A stretch of DNA of 64,000 bases, taken from contig CM066984.1 in NCBI GenBank assembly GCA_033977485.1, positions 112,027,251 to 112,091,250 of the forward strand, in the 5' to 3' direction. Position 1 is the first letter of the stretch, and each line of letters opens with the position of its first letter. This DNA comes from Hydrangea macrophylla (lineage: Eukaryota > Streptophyta > Magnoliopsida > Cornales > Hydrangeaceae). The notes under the pieces were generated by a model. That model was not told where the DNA came from, searched no databases, and was given only the letters and a program-made list of their open reading frames with translations. Position numbers and translations under genes: made by a program. This document shows positions 46,314 to 58,243 of this stretch, one piece after another.

Positions 46314-48904
46314 TTAGGTTGAAGCAGCACCTCTAACGGAACCAACTTTCCCACGCCCTATTCCACCACTCTGCTGCTTTGTGATCAACCTTCTCTGGGT
46401 TGGATCTGTATCACGACCCGACTTGGAGACATGCCTCTGAACTCCTCCAAGTGAACTCCGATCATCTTCTGCGGCAAAAAACCTAGAAGACGTCGAGCAA
46501 TCATTGGAATCGGCAGAATTGGGTTCCCACGAAGAAGAAGCAAGCCAGTGTTGTTGACCACCTACAAAGCTATTGCTCCCCGAGGATTCTTGCTCTTCCA
46601 TATCTGCCCCTCCAATTGTACTCCTCACAGTGATGTATTTGTGAAGGCTCGGCTCCATTAGATCATCGGTAACACCCACCTCAGATTCTACAATAGGGTC
46701 TTTAATCTCTAATCTCTTCTTGTTGAACTGCTCAGCTGCAGGACATCTTTTGTCATCGGAAAACACATCAGAGAGATTGGAGCTCGTGGAAGAGTTGAGG
46801 TCGGCGACTGCTTCGAGGATGGAACAGGCCTTGGTGACACAAGCTGGGAGAGAAAATGAAGTGGTGGTAGTGGTCTTTTGGTGGAAGTTTTGTATGTCTT
46901 CAAGCAACAGTGATGTGTATGATGGATTGGGATTGAGTAGTAATTCAGGGTCTTTGATGTCGAGGTCTCGGGATCGCCTGGATGATCTGCTTCTTGTTAA
47001 TGTTTGGACCTGCTTAATGGTTTCAGAGGCAACTTCTGCCACCATGCTGTCCTTGGTCATTGGTTGAAGTCCTTTAGCCTCTTCCATAATCAGCTTCTGC
47101 TGCTCCTTTGCTCTACAGTTCTCAGCAGTGACCTTGTTTTCTAAGGCACCTTTTCCACTGCTGTTTTTGTTATCAGTCCCTTGAAAGACTTTGTTATTGC
47201 TTGCATTGTCAACATTTGGCTTCTGGATTGGATTCTGAAAGCAGGTAAAATAAGAAAATCCCATTTTGTAGCTCATCATGCTTCAGATAACAACCAAACT
47301 AAGAAACATTACAAGTATTCCTCACTTAAGGCTAAGTTTTTTGGCTTAAGATTCCATTACATTTTAGCTAGCTATTTATCTTTATCAAATTTTCCCAGTT
47401 GAGATCTGGACAGAGATGAGTCATTTGGATGTTTTGCAAAATAGCTAACCTGTTGAAGTTAGTTTTTGAGAATTTAGCTAGCTATTTTGATCATAAATGT
47501 ATTTTAGCCAGTCTGCTAGAGTTGCTCTAAGGAATTGCAATTTTTCAGTATGGAAGATGTGCATATGAGAGAGAGAAGATGACTTGAGAGGTAAATCATA
47601 CCTGGGATAGAACACTGTTGTTGTTGCTGGCAATTTTGCTGTTGGGCAAAGGCAATTGCTCAAACCCAAGTGAGTTTTGATCAATCTCACTCAATGGATT
47701 TCTTCTGTAAGGAGAATGTTCAGCCTTTCTTGAATTACTTCGGCTCAGGGACAATGACTGCAGTTGATTGCTGTGAGCATTTTGATTCTCATTCGAAACC
47801 CTAACATTATTCGCCCTCGCAGGGGACCGAGATCGAGGTGATGAGACAGTTCTTGAACCCATTGCCACCGTGGTGTCTCCGGCATTTCTCTTGGCAGAGT
47901 TCCTTTTAACGGCGGCTGAAGATGGAGGAGCTTCAGTTCCATTAGTACCATTGTTGCTCTTATCCATAGCCAGTGAAGAAACAGTAGCAGGAACAGAGAC
48001 CATCTTTCCAGGTCTGTTACTACTACCACTAGCACTAGCATTGGCAGATCCTGAGTTAGGAATTGGTGATTCAGATCTTCTGCCCGGAGATTTACTCAAC
48101 CTCCGGCTACCACCACCACCACTGCTGCCACCATTGCCGCCTCTCTCTCTGCTGCCCGATCTCTGCTGCTGCTGTTGCTGTTGATCTCTTTCCCTGCTAG
48201 GAGTCCTCCTCCTCCTCTGAGAAGAAGAGGGAGAAGCCCTAGATTGTCTCTGGCGTTGCCGGTGGCGGTGGATTCTCTCTGCCTCCGCCACCGCCTCATC
48301 ACCACCACTACCACCAACATTGCAGTCATCAATATTGTCCTCTATGGCACTACTTTTCTGAGTCTCATGGTCAAAATCATAACTCCTCTTTGAACCAGAG
48401 TACTTCCGGCCACCTCGAGAATTGCTCTCATTGTCGCCGGAACAGGACAATGCCGCTTTTCCAGTGGACGACGAGCTCCGGCTGAGCCGCCCGCATTGTA
48501 TCAGAATAGCATCCACCTCTTCTTTCGTACAGCTCGATGTCCTCACTACCACACCCCCACTACCTAATCCTCCATTCACCACATTGCTGCAACTATTTCC
48601 ACCATTGTTACTGACATCAACAGCTGATTCAGATGTGAAATTACTTGTATTGGTGGAGTTGGAAGTGGTAGTAGTAGTAGTGGTGGTGGAAGTGAGCTTC
48701 TGATCTACTTTGCCCTTTTCTTCTTCGGAGCACCTTTCAATGTCGTGGCTTTTACGATGTTTGATTATGAATATCCCATTCTTTACAGTTTCTTCTTCCG
48801 ATTTCTTCTTCTCTGATTCAGTATTAGATTTGGTGAGATCTGATGGACTTGGAAGGACACAAGGAGGTGAAGAACTAGTAGTTTTCTTGCTCAAAAAACA
48901 ACCC

Positions 48905-48906
<2 letters not shown>
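46314..48906 (-). CDS. At1g65710-like Ser/Arg-rich acylated protein
   Basis: Two exons (48906-47602 and 47234-46314) join in phase 0 at CAG/GTATG and TTTCAG/AATCC to give 741 residues. The start MGCFLSKK has Gly2 and Cys3, the pattern for N-myristoylation plus palmitoylation, so plasma-membrane attachment is likely. The best-conserved block is CTKEEVDAILIQCGRLSRS at 126-144. A disordered, highly basic part follows with SR and RS dipeptides, Q7 at 242-248, a GGSSGGGG run and SPGRRSESP. The second exon has KDPELLLNPNPSYTSLLLED and a Ser-rich C-terminus. Function is unknown in the family. The Ser/Arg-rich wording does not make it a splicing factor. The first ATG of the frame was chosen because the acylation motif follows it directly. 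Confidence 0.88.
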
Positions 48907-48909
<3 letters not shown>

Positions 48910-48955
<46 letters not shown>

Positions 48956-49119
48956 GGGGATTATGGAGAACTTACACAGAGGGGAGAGTTAAGGAGAGAG
49001 AGAGAGAGAGAGAGAGAGAACGTTTAGTGAGATGGGAAAGGTTCAGTGTCCGACTCATTCATTGGGTTTAAAGAAAGAAATGGTAATTTTTTGGGGGTTA
49101 GAGAGAGAGAGAGAGAGAG
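48910..49119 (-). promoter_or_regulatory. CT-rich 5' UTR/promoter of the At1g65710-like gene
   Basis: Pure GA repeats on the plus strand (CT in the sense direction) occur at 48909-48951, 48995-49018 and 49101-49119, the first directly before the start codon. CT microsatellites in leaders and core promoters are common in plants and are targets for GAGA-binding BPC factors. A regulatory role here is inference. Confidence 0.5.
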
Positions 49120-50689
49120 GGGGGGATGGGGAATTCAAATTTTTGTTTGACGAAGTGGCGGCCCCCCTGGCCATTGAGCCGTTACATGATCTTTTTAAAA
49201 GCTCGTGTCAGACCTACTCCCTCTGTCTGTCAGACCTCATTGTTCCAATTTTCTTTTATCTAAATTCTCGAATCTTGTCTAACTATAGGATTTGGGATTT
49301 CTCCAACGGCTATGTGTTGTGGTTAGTAGATCAGATCTGGTTTTTTTATTTTTTGGTTGGATTAATCAAATGTGGTTTCAAATTTGGGCTAAACCATGAT
49401 TTTTGAGCCGCTATTTGTTTTTCCTCACAATTGATGAAATTGTTGTGTGTGGACTAACTTATAAGTTTAGGTCATCAGGTGAAACACTACGAATTACTTT
49501 GGAGAATTTGGGATAATTACATTTCAGTATCTCTTTGTGTAAAAATTAAATATCAGTCTAGTACTTTTTTTTAATTTAAAAAAATGACAATTTTTGTGTG
49601 AAATTAAAAAAAGTCATCAAATTTTACACAATATTGGAGAGCAACTCTAAACAACGTGTGGATCAACTATTTTTAACGTTGTTACTTTTGAGAACAACTC
49701 TATTCAAAATCGGAGGTAGCTCATCACAACATTGGGAGCATATGCACAACGCTTTGGTGCAAATTTATAACGTGCTAACATAAAAATAGATTGAAATATA
49801 AATCAACTTTTCAAAAGTAGATTTTTTATTTTAATTTTGTTGAAAATTGGAGGTAACTCATCACAACATTAGAAGCATATACACAACGTTTTGGTGCAAA
49901 TTTATAACGTGTTAACATAAAAACAAATTGAAATATAAATCAACTTTTCAAAAGTAGATTTTTTACTTAAATTTTGTTGTTTTTTTTTAAAAATTATTGT
50001 TGATGTTTTTTTCCAATTTTGAAAAAAAAAATAATAAATTAACTTTTAAATTTGTCGTACATATTGACTCTCCATCTGTTCTCTATGACCCAAATTCAAT
50101 CCCAGATACGTGCATTGAGCCCTGGAACCCATGACTATTTATGGATATGAATCATATGATTCATCTATCTACTTTAGGTCCTATTCCAAAACACTTGACA
50201 CTTACAAAGGTGAAGTGCTCTTGCTAGGTTACTAATCATATCAATGACATATATTTGGATATTATCAAATCAAACACAACCAACTATCATTTTACAGTTG
50301 AAAAATACTAGATACATAACACATTGTATAACAGTGCTTTAAACATGCTGTATCTTGTGCTGTTTAAATTTTTTATATTTTTTTATGCACCACTTATATA
50401 ACACTGAGTACGTATATAAAGCCATATTATAGAATGTGTTATAAAAATTATTGTATCTAAGCATTTCTCTTTACAGCTACCGTTCAAATAAAAAAGTTAA
50501 GCGCCACAAAAGTGGGTGTTCCAAAACGTTGTTTGTGAAATTGGACGTCCAGAGCACTACTTCCTATTCTTCGTGACAAATTATAGCAATAAAGCAACAG
50601 GTATCATCAAATTATGGCAATAAAGCAACGGATATAACATGATTGTTGACTTGATACTCTAAGGTCATATGTTATGCCAATAATATTTT
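49120..50689. other. intergenic with a 137-bp duplication
   Basis: The first few hundred bases should hold the upstream promoter of the minus-strand gene. At 49721-49995 two copies of a segment beginning TCATCACAACATT lie 137 bp apart (49721 and 49858). No exon is seen. Confidence 0.45.
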
Positions 50690-51899
50690 ATAGGGTAAAT
50701 ATCATTGACCTCCCCTGAGGTATGACATAATATCAGAGACCTCCCCTGGGTTTTGAATAATATCATTAACCTCCCTTATTTTCAAAATCTTGTATCATTG
50801 ACCTCCCCTCCATTAACTTCCGTTAACTTCCGTTAATGTTTTGGTTTTAATTGTTTCAAAAATAATTTTTGATATATATTTAATTGTTTGAAATTCTGTA
50901 AAATAGCAAAATAATATGTCCATTTTCCAGTATTACTCCTCGATTTATTTAAGTGTCGTAATAAGTATTTTAATTAAATTAGTAAAACTAATTGATTAAA
51001 AATAACCACCTTCAATATTGATGGAACCACTTCAACATCCTCCAATCAAAAAAATCTAGTAAACCCATTGCAACATGTATTTGTGAAGTATTTGGAATTC
51101 AAAATTTGGGAAATACTTTGAAAGCATTTGAGACTTAGGGTGTGTTTGATAAAACTGAAAATTAAGTACTGAAAATTAAGTGCTGAATTTAAGTATAGAA
51201 AATTTTAAGTGATTTGTATTTGCAATACTGAAAACATTGTTTCAAGAACTAAAACAAATTGCATTCAGTGAATATTTTCATTAGTGAACGTTTTCAGTGG
51301 GTTTTGGCTGCTTTTTCAATTAAGTGGTACATTATCAAATGCACTGAAAAAAATTAAGTGCTGAAAATTTTCATTTTCACCGCTTAATTGGGTTATCAAA
51401 CACACCCTTAATTGTTAAGTAATGTGCGTACATTTTTAGTCAATTAGTTTTACTTATTTAATTAAAATGCTTATTGGCATTTAAATAAATCTAGGATTAA
51501 TACTGGAATATGGACATAATATTTTACAGAATTTCAAACAATTAAATGTATATCAAAAAATATTTTGGGATGCACTTTTGGGAAATGACCCCACTGCCAC
51601 ATCATTTTGGGAAAAAAAATTTGGGAAGCATAGCATTACTCTATTTATTAAACTAAATAAAACAAAAGTAAGGACCCTGTTTGTTTGTGACATAGCAATA
51701 GAACGCCAAACGCACAAGCAGAAGCTTGTTTGCCAAACAACACTCAGATTTAGCAACGAAAGTTAACGGAAGTTAATGGAGGGGAGGTCAGTGATACAAG
51801 GTTTTGAAAATAAGGGAGGTTAATGATATTATTCAAAACCCAGGGGAGGTCTCTGATATTATGTCATACCTCAGGGGAGGTCAATGATATTTACCCTAT
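50690..51899. mobile_element. long-inverted-repeat (fold-back) element
   Basis: The left arm from ATAGGGTAAATATCATTGAC (about 50690) continues about 310 bp and is mirrored on the right up to GTCAATGATATTTACCCTAT (about 51899). The mirrored blocks include CCTCCCCTGAGGTATGACAT, CAAAATCTTGTATCATTGAC and TGTTTGAAATTCTGTAAAAT. The right arm carries an extra segment of about 205 bp (51565-51770) containing a Mutator-type MITE end, and the centre holds a Tourist-like MITE. There is no transposase. The flanks are AT-rich, so no target duplication can be fixed. Confidence 0.8.
51138..51407. mobile_element. Tourist/PIF-like MITE
   Basis: The ends GGGTGTGTTTGATAA and TTATCAAACACACCC are perfect inverted repeats, flanked by TTA (51135-51137 and 51408-51410). 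It is 270 bp, non-coding, and inserted between the arms of the fold-back element. Confidence 0.9.
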
Positions 51900-52063
51900 T
51901 TTATATTTTAAAGTCAAAAGTTGGTTTTCCAAAAGTTCAGTTTCTTCCCAAGTTCTCACAAAAATTTGATGATCTTCACTCTCTTCTTTCAGTCATTGTA
52001 CGTACTTTGTATTTTGTATCTTCATTGATTCAATTCAACCATCTATATTTTGGTTACTATTTC

Positions 52064-52681
52064 TGATACGCCTAAATTATCAGATGGACCCATAGGTCAG
52101 GATAGGACGCTCAAGAAGACTCTTTCTCCAACAGGACAATTCTAGTCCAACTCAGTAAGGTCAACAACGAGTTCCACACGGCTCGGATTCATGGAAACTC
52201 CTAGATAAACTATTGACTAAAGATAACCTTATCTAGAGCTGCTAGGATAAAGAAACATCTGTCAATTAGTCTCCTAGATCTATTAGGGTGACCTACATGT
52301 ATTAGAAAACCTTTGGTTCTATAAAAAGGGTTCTCCTCTCCTCACAAAAGGATGGGACTTTTCATATCCTTTAAACCCAGTTTCTTTATCTCTCTTTGAG
52401 GCTACGAAACTCTAGTCAGCTAAAGCTCCCTTTAGATTACTAGAAACAACCGTGTAAGGCATCACCTTGTTAGTTTCAGTCCATTGTTGGATCATCAAGG
52501 TCTCATACACCAATCTTTGTAAACAGTTTTCTATATAGTGGAAGCACTGACCACATTTCACGCGTGGATATAGGTTGTTTCATTAACAACGCCGAACCAT
52601 ATACAAATCCCATCTATCTCTCTTTCATGTTTATTGCATCTTTAGACACCACATCTGACCCGTTTATAAAATCTGGCATCA
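52064..52681 (+). repeat. LTR A of the Tat-like element
   Basis: It begins TGATACGCCTAAATTATCAG and ends TCTGGCATCA. A TATA-like CTATAAAAAGGG occurs near 52320. It is homologous throughout to LTR B outside the insertions there, and it preserves the unoccupied sites of those insertions. Confidence 0.85.
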
Positions 52682-52748
52682 TCATTTTGGCGCCGTCTTT
52701 GGAAATCAACAGATCTCCTACAATAAACAAATCTTCAACTGATACATG

Positions 52749-52985
52749 ACTGAAAAGCTGGGCTGAAGGCCTAAGCAATTCGCCGCCGTTGTCCCCGCAG
52801 ACCCAGAAGTCCCAGAAGTTCTGATAGTCCTAATGTCAGAACAAATTACTGCTACACCTACATCACTTCTTGAAGGGCAGTGTCAAATACAACAACAAAT
52901 CAACACCCTGGTGGTGAACTAGACCAACGCCGCGCCTGCCCATGTTGCTCCAGTGGAGGCACCCGTTAAGGCCAACCAACATATA
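52749..52985 (+). pseudogene. gag N-terminal remnant of the Tat-like element
   Basis: In one frame it reads PKQFAAVVPADPEVPEVL, then MSEQITATPTSLLEGQ and INTLVVN, then a stop and NAAPAHVAPVEAPVKANQ, with stops at three points. The composition and position after the primer-binding site fit the variable N-terminus of a Tat gag, but there is no diagnostic motif. The solo LTR at 52995 cuts it off. Confidence 0.45.
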
Positions 52986-52994
52986 TGAGCCGAT

Positions 52995-54613
52995 TGTTAG
53001 GAATATATACTAAAAGCCATGCTTTATGTAGTTGATTTATTATTCATTTAATAAAATCAGTTAATCCATTTTTTTATGAGAATCTGTGTGGCCAATGTTT
53101 GTGTTATATTATTTATTTAATATTATGCATGTGTGTCTCTCATTCTATATAGTAGGTGGTTTGGTGTGTAGAGTTCGGCTTACACACGGAAGATCAGACC
53201 ATCAGATATTATAGAATGTAAGATTTTGTTTACAGTCTTAGATGGGATTGGACACACCATCGGTAGGACTACAGCATGGTGTTGTAGTAGGTTTGTCTTG
53301 GCTACGAAAAACGGTATAGTTTCAACTCACTATGCTGGTACACTTTGTGTATTAAACGGGACTGACTTGGGGTAATTATCTTTATACTGACTTATAAGAT
53401 AATTAATACCTCATGACTACTATGAGTGCTTATGCTCTAAATCCTAAGTTAATTTGTAGACACGTACATTTGATATTTACACTTTGATCCCTAAAATGGT
53501 GAGATCCTTAAATGGGTCAATATCTCATTGGATTGGGTGACAATATTAATTGTTTGGTGGATATTAATTAATGATGGAATCCATGTCTCAATTTTGGGAT
53601 TGATGATGTCTCCTTGAGAAAGCTTATAAGTTTTGATTATGTCAAACCCTGCAGGTGGATTTTGTATCCGACATATCAGATAAGTTAAGCAGAGGATCTC
53701 AAGGAATTTTAAGAAATTAATTAAATATGATTGTCAGTAATTATATTTAATTAATGGATATCTGTAATCTTAACATGGGGAGATAATAAGCATTTAATAA
53801 CATGGAGCTTGAAATATATTTTTGAGATAAGGGTAGGAGTTCAATTATAATTCTGTAGTGGTATGAATTATAATTTATGGAAATGAGAATCTAATTCAAT
53901 TCGAATTAGGGTTTCCTAATTCCATAAGGAAGCCTATTCCTTATTGACTTCTTATGGTCCCTATCGTAGCCTATATATATGCTGCCTTGGCTCTTCTCTC
54001 AGGTTGCATGATTTCACATTCTAAGCTTCCCTTGACCTCCTAGCTTTCTTCTAGAAGGGTTTCCACCAAACCCTAGTCTTTGTAAGCATTCAAGAGACAT
54101 AGAAGTGAAGATCGCTAGCATCGGACAACGCTCACTTAAAGAACTTTGGACTGCTCTATACTGATCGAAAGTTGCTAAATTTTTTACACGACGTTCTTGA
54201 CGTCGAAACGGAGCTGCTGTAAAAAATTCAAGTGAATCGGAGATCGTTTAGTCCTCCTGACGAACACATCTTTGTCGGATCAATGTGATCGGGATTGAAT
54301 CGTCACAGCAATCAAAGAGAGTGTTATAACTGGGAATAGAAAATAGAACGTAAAGAGGGAAGAGCAGAAAACATAAAGGATTTCGAAAGAGCCCACACTC
54401 AGTTCGATATTCTGGCAGCAAATGAATACGGTAGAAGATCGTGAGCTGTTGTCGAGCCCGTGTTCTCGATTCGTCTACTACATCAATCCATTTTTGTAGT
54501 TCAAGGCAACCCTAGTTCCGCCCTTGTAGGGTTATTATAGCGCTCACGTAAATTTTTTGCAGTACCAACTTATACGCACTGTCAACGGATTCTGGGAACG
54601 CAGTTTCCTAACA
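52995..54613 (+). mobile_element. solo LTR, copia type
   Basis: A 1,619-bp unit with matching ends TGTTAGG and CCTAACA. A TATA box (CCTATATATATGC) is near 53970. No primer-binding site follows. The flanks are CCGAT and GATCC, sharing only GAT at the junctions, so the target duplication is unclear and may have been altered. Confidence 0.75.
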
Positions 54614-54948
54614 GATCCGACCAACAGGAAAGACGCTCGAAACGTGATCAATGACGGGAGAGCCGTCTGACGTGAACGAACCAGGCACTCGGCTCAGGAA
54701 TTTATCCAGGACGCCTCGTCCAGGGACTAGGGTGACCATAGGAATCAAATTAACCGTAGTAGGGCCTAGGCTTGTTCGCGCCAGATAGCTCTGCCCAGTC
54801 ATAATGAAGCCTCATCCGCTAACCCAACTTATCATCTTGATGATGAATAAATCTAGAGTGGAGAACTCCCATCTAGCGAAATAGAGGCAAGGTGCATCAA
54901 ACTCAGAGCAGTAAAGTGCCATATCATCAATGGGATTCTCTAACAAAA
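54614..54948 (+). other. interior of the Tat-like element, non-coding
   Basis: It continues the interior after the solo LTR with broken short frames and no recognised domain, and leads into the minisatellite. Confidence 0.4.
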
Positions 54949-55287
54949 GACCTCGGTCCGCCCGAGGCAACGAAGACCTCGGTCCATCTGACCAAGGCAA
55001 ACAAAAGACCTCAGTCCGTCTGACTAAGGCAAGAAAAGACCTCGGTCCGTCTCACAAGGCAAACAAAGACCTCGGTCCGCCTGACCGATACAACAAAGAC
55101 CTTGGTCCGCCGAAGGCAACAAAAGATCTCGGTTCGCTTGAGCTAAAAGACCTGGGTCACCCTCAGGCAATTGGATCACTCCCAAACAAAGACCTTGGTT
55201 ATCCTAATGCATCCTCTTAAGTCCAGGCCCACAATAGAGGATTCAAAAGATCTCGGTCTGCCCAAGGCAACCAAAAGACCACCCCGT
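54949..55287 (+). repeat. minisatellite, AGACCTCGGTCC unit
   Basis: About ten imperfect units of 25-32 bp built on AGACCTCGGTCCGNCTGA followed by AAGGCAACAAA, for example at 54949, 54974, 55006, 55037, 55067, 55097 and 55124. The minus-strand LTR at 55288 interrupts the array, which resumes at 57010-57125. Tandem arrays in the non-coding 3' region are a known trait of Tat-group elements. Confidence 0.85.
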
Positions 55288-57001
55288 TGAAGGAAAAACT
55301 AGGTTTAAAATTATTTTTAAACGCGCAGCGGAAAGATGAAGTTTCAAAAACTTATTGGTAGCCCAGGATCTACTACTCGTCAATTCCAGAGATTCGTACA
55401 TAAGAAGGGAACAAGAAATCATACCTCAGGTCTTGAACCCAATTATGAATTTCTTTCTCCTGGATGGTGTAGCAACCTCCACTAGGTTATCTTCACCCTA
55501 ATGACTCCTACGGATGCCCGCCAAAAAACTAGGGTTGGTGGGAACCCTAATAGAGAGGATAGTGAAAGTTTGAGAGCTCTAAAAATAGTTTATGCAGCTT
55601 CTGGCGTGTTAAAATGACGAACTCTTTTTTATGGACGCAGCTGCCCTATTTATAGATTCCCAGACCTGACCTAATGTTCGAGTGATCGAAGTGGCTTCGA
55701 TCGATCGTGGCTTTGATCGATCGACCCACCTTCAAGCGATCGATCCTGTCTAGACCTCAATCGATCGAGACAACTTCGATCGATCGAACCTGTCTTGACA
55801 TCATCCTCATGTGCCTTTCCAAGCATCCTAGCGGAGTTAAGAGTGGGACCTTCTAGGCTCTTTATTGTTGGCTCAGACCAGTTGTTAATTCCCATGACCA
55901 AACTCTTTGATTAGCAAACTAACCAACTGATCAGTTAACGTTTACTCTACTATAAAATGATAACTGAACTCCAATGCAAAAGAACATATCCAAAGCGATA
56001 ACTAGACTTGTATGGTGTACTAATGTCCCTCTACCTTCAGCATTCATAATCCTATTCAGGTAGTCGGATAACTGTTACTGTCAACCTGAATCATGAATAC
56101 TTATTGTATTCTTTGAGTCCCATTCACCTCTCATGATTACCAAACATGTTGATAACTACTTATCAACAAGACTACAGTTCTCAGTAATCAACTTGGTGAC
56201 ATTCTCAAGGGAATGCTTACTCTGAATCAGAGGGTAGATTCTATCTTGACAATATATGTTCACAACCCTATGAACATGACATACCCAAGATACCCAGGTG
56301 TTGATCTTTAATAGATCTCACTGATTGGTAAGTCAAAGCAATCATATCCACAGTCTGTATTCATAATCGTCTCAAAATTGAGAACACGTACCTTATACAA
56401 GTTATGAGTTCCTATCGACTGTTTGACAGTCTTGAGTGTCAATAAGAACATATCCAATGCAAAAGAACATATCCAAAGCGATAACTAGACTTGTATGGTG
56501 TACTAATGTACCTCTACCTTCAGCATTCATAATCCTATTCAGGTAGTCGGATAACTGTTACTGTCAACCTGAATCATGAATACTTATTGTATTCTTTGAG
56601 TCCCATTTACCTCTCATGATTACCAAACATGTTGATAACTACTTATCAACAAGACTCAGGTCCGTCAATGCACTATAAGTACTAGCATATTAACTAAGAG
56701 TTACACTCTAGTGATTGAAATTAATCACTCCATCCAATGGTAGTTAATCATGCTACAGTGTAAACCTGATGAGATGTCCAGTCTCATCATCCACTGTGAC
56801 AAGCTCTAAGTATCAAAGAATAATAATTTGTATCTCACTTGTATGTATCTCATACACACACGAATTACTTACTATGATACTTAAAGATTAACAATCATCT
56901 TATGAAAGAAACATACACAATGAAATGTAAAGCTGATATCCATATATTAAACTGTCAATGTCTCATACATAAAGTAATGGTTTGAGGGCACAAACCCAAC
57001 A
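55288..57001 (-). mobile_element. solo LTR in the minisatellite, minus strand
   Basis: On the minus strand it begins TGTTGGGTTTGTGCCC and ends TTTTTCCTTCA. A tandem-duplicated segment begins GCAAAAGAACATATCC at 55976 and 56459 (483 bp apart, about 195 bp shared). TCGATCGATCGA-type palindromes lie at 55697-55787. The uninterrupted array unit near 57046 (GACCACCCTGTATGGC) resembles the site before insertion. A clean target duplication is not visible. Confidence 0.7.
55697..55787. repeat. TCGATCGATCGA palindrome cluster
   Basis: Perfect or near-perfect copies at 55697, 55714, 55736, 55761 and 55776, separated by short non-repeated text, within the last 500 bp of the minus-strand LTR. Confidence 0.85.
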
Positions 57002-57009
57002 AGTGTGGT

Positions 57010-57125
57010 AAAAGATCTCGGTCTGCCTGAGGCAACCGAAAGACCACCCTGTATGGCAAAAAACCACGGTCTTCCCAAGACAACTGAAAGACCTCGGTCT
57101 GCCCGAGGCAACCTGTTAGGTCCAG
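57010..57125 (+). repeat. minisatellite, right part
   Basis: Continues the array of 54949-55287 with units such as AAAGATCTCGGTCTGCCTGA and AAAGACCTCGGTCTGCCCGA. Confidence 0.8.
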
Positions 57126-57716
57126 GCCCATAATAGGTGAACTTCCTCTTAGGTCGGTCGACAATGAAGGAGCAAAAAAGACCGTAAATTGCCCAATTTT
57201 AGTTCAGCTTACCGAAACAGTTCTTTCACTTTACCCTACCTTAGAAAAAGGCTTGGAGAGCAGATGAATAACTAAATATTGGGGGCTAACAAAAATCAAA
57301 AACTTCGAGTTGTCTTGAACAACGGTCACCTCAGTAAGGGCCTTCTTCTTGGCCTTTGTTTTCTCCAAGTCAACAACAAGCCTGCCCACTCACTCTCCGG
57401 ATCAAGACAAGTACTTATGGATAGCCAGGTTCCCCTCTACTTATCCTCAGCAACCCAATTGCTAAAAAGAAAAAATCAACACGAGGTTAGTATCCAAAGA
57501 AAAACAGTTGTTTGAGGAACAGAAAGCAATAGAAACTTACCCGTGGGAACCTAGGCAACGATGATAAGATCAGTTCGGATTTAACAGAGCCTTCAACTCA
57601 GCAGACTTCATCAACTATACATCTTCCCACTCAGAGAAATTCAAGCTTCACTGGTAGAAGATTTCCAAACTTGCCCCAACATAGAGCTAATTCAAGACTT
57701 GGAAATGGGAGACAAC
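57126..57716 (+). other. 3' interior and polypurine tract of the Tat-like element
   Basis: Non-coding sequence ending in GGAAATGGGAGACAAC, a purine-rich tract directly before LTR B. No protein similarity was recognised. Confidence 0.5.
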
Positions 57717-58243
57717 TGATACACCCAAAATTATCAGAGTATCCGATACTCCCGACCGACACCTTTTTCCCGATCCACAAGCGGGATAGGAAGCTCAAGA
57801 AGACTCTTTCTCCAACAGCATAGTCCTAGTCCAACCCAGTTAGCTCAACAACGAGTTCTATACGGTTCGGACTCATAGAGACTCCTAGATAAACTATCGA
57901 CTAAAGATGACCTTATCAAGGCTGCTAGGATAAAGAAACAATTGTTAATCAGTCTCCTAATTAGGGCAACCTACATGTATGAGGAAACCTTTGGTTCTAT
58001 AAAAAGGAAAGGATGGGAGTTTTCACATCCTTTACACCCAGTTTCTTCATCTCTCCTTGAGGCTATGAAACCCTAGTCAGCTAAAGCTCCCTTTAGATTA
58101 ATAAAAACAACTATGTAAGGCAACACCTCGTTAGTTCCAGTCCATTGTTGGATCATCAAGGTCTCCTACACCAATCTTTGTAAACATGTTTCTATGTAGT
58201 GGAAGTACCGACACACGCATCACGCACGGACATAGGCTACTAC

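Noticed and set aside
47870..48703. Open frames on the plus strand opposite the Ser/Arg-rich gene
   Set aside because: Antisense shadows of low-complexity coding sequence. The minus-strand gene has coherent exons and splice sites.
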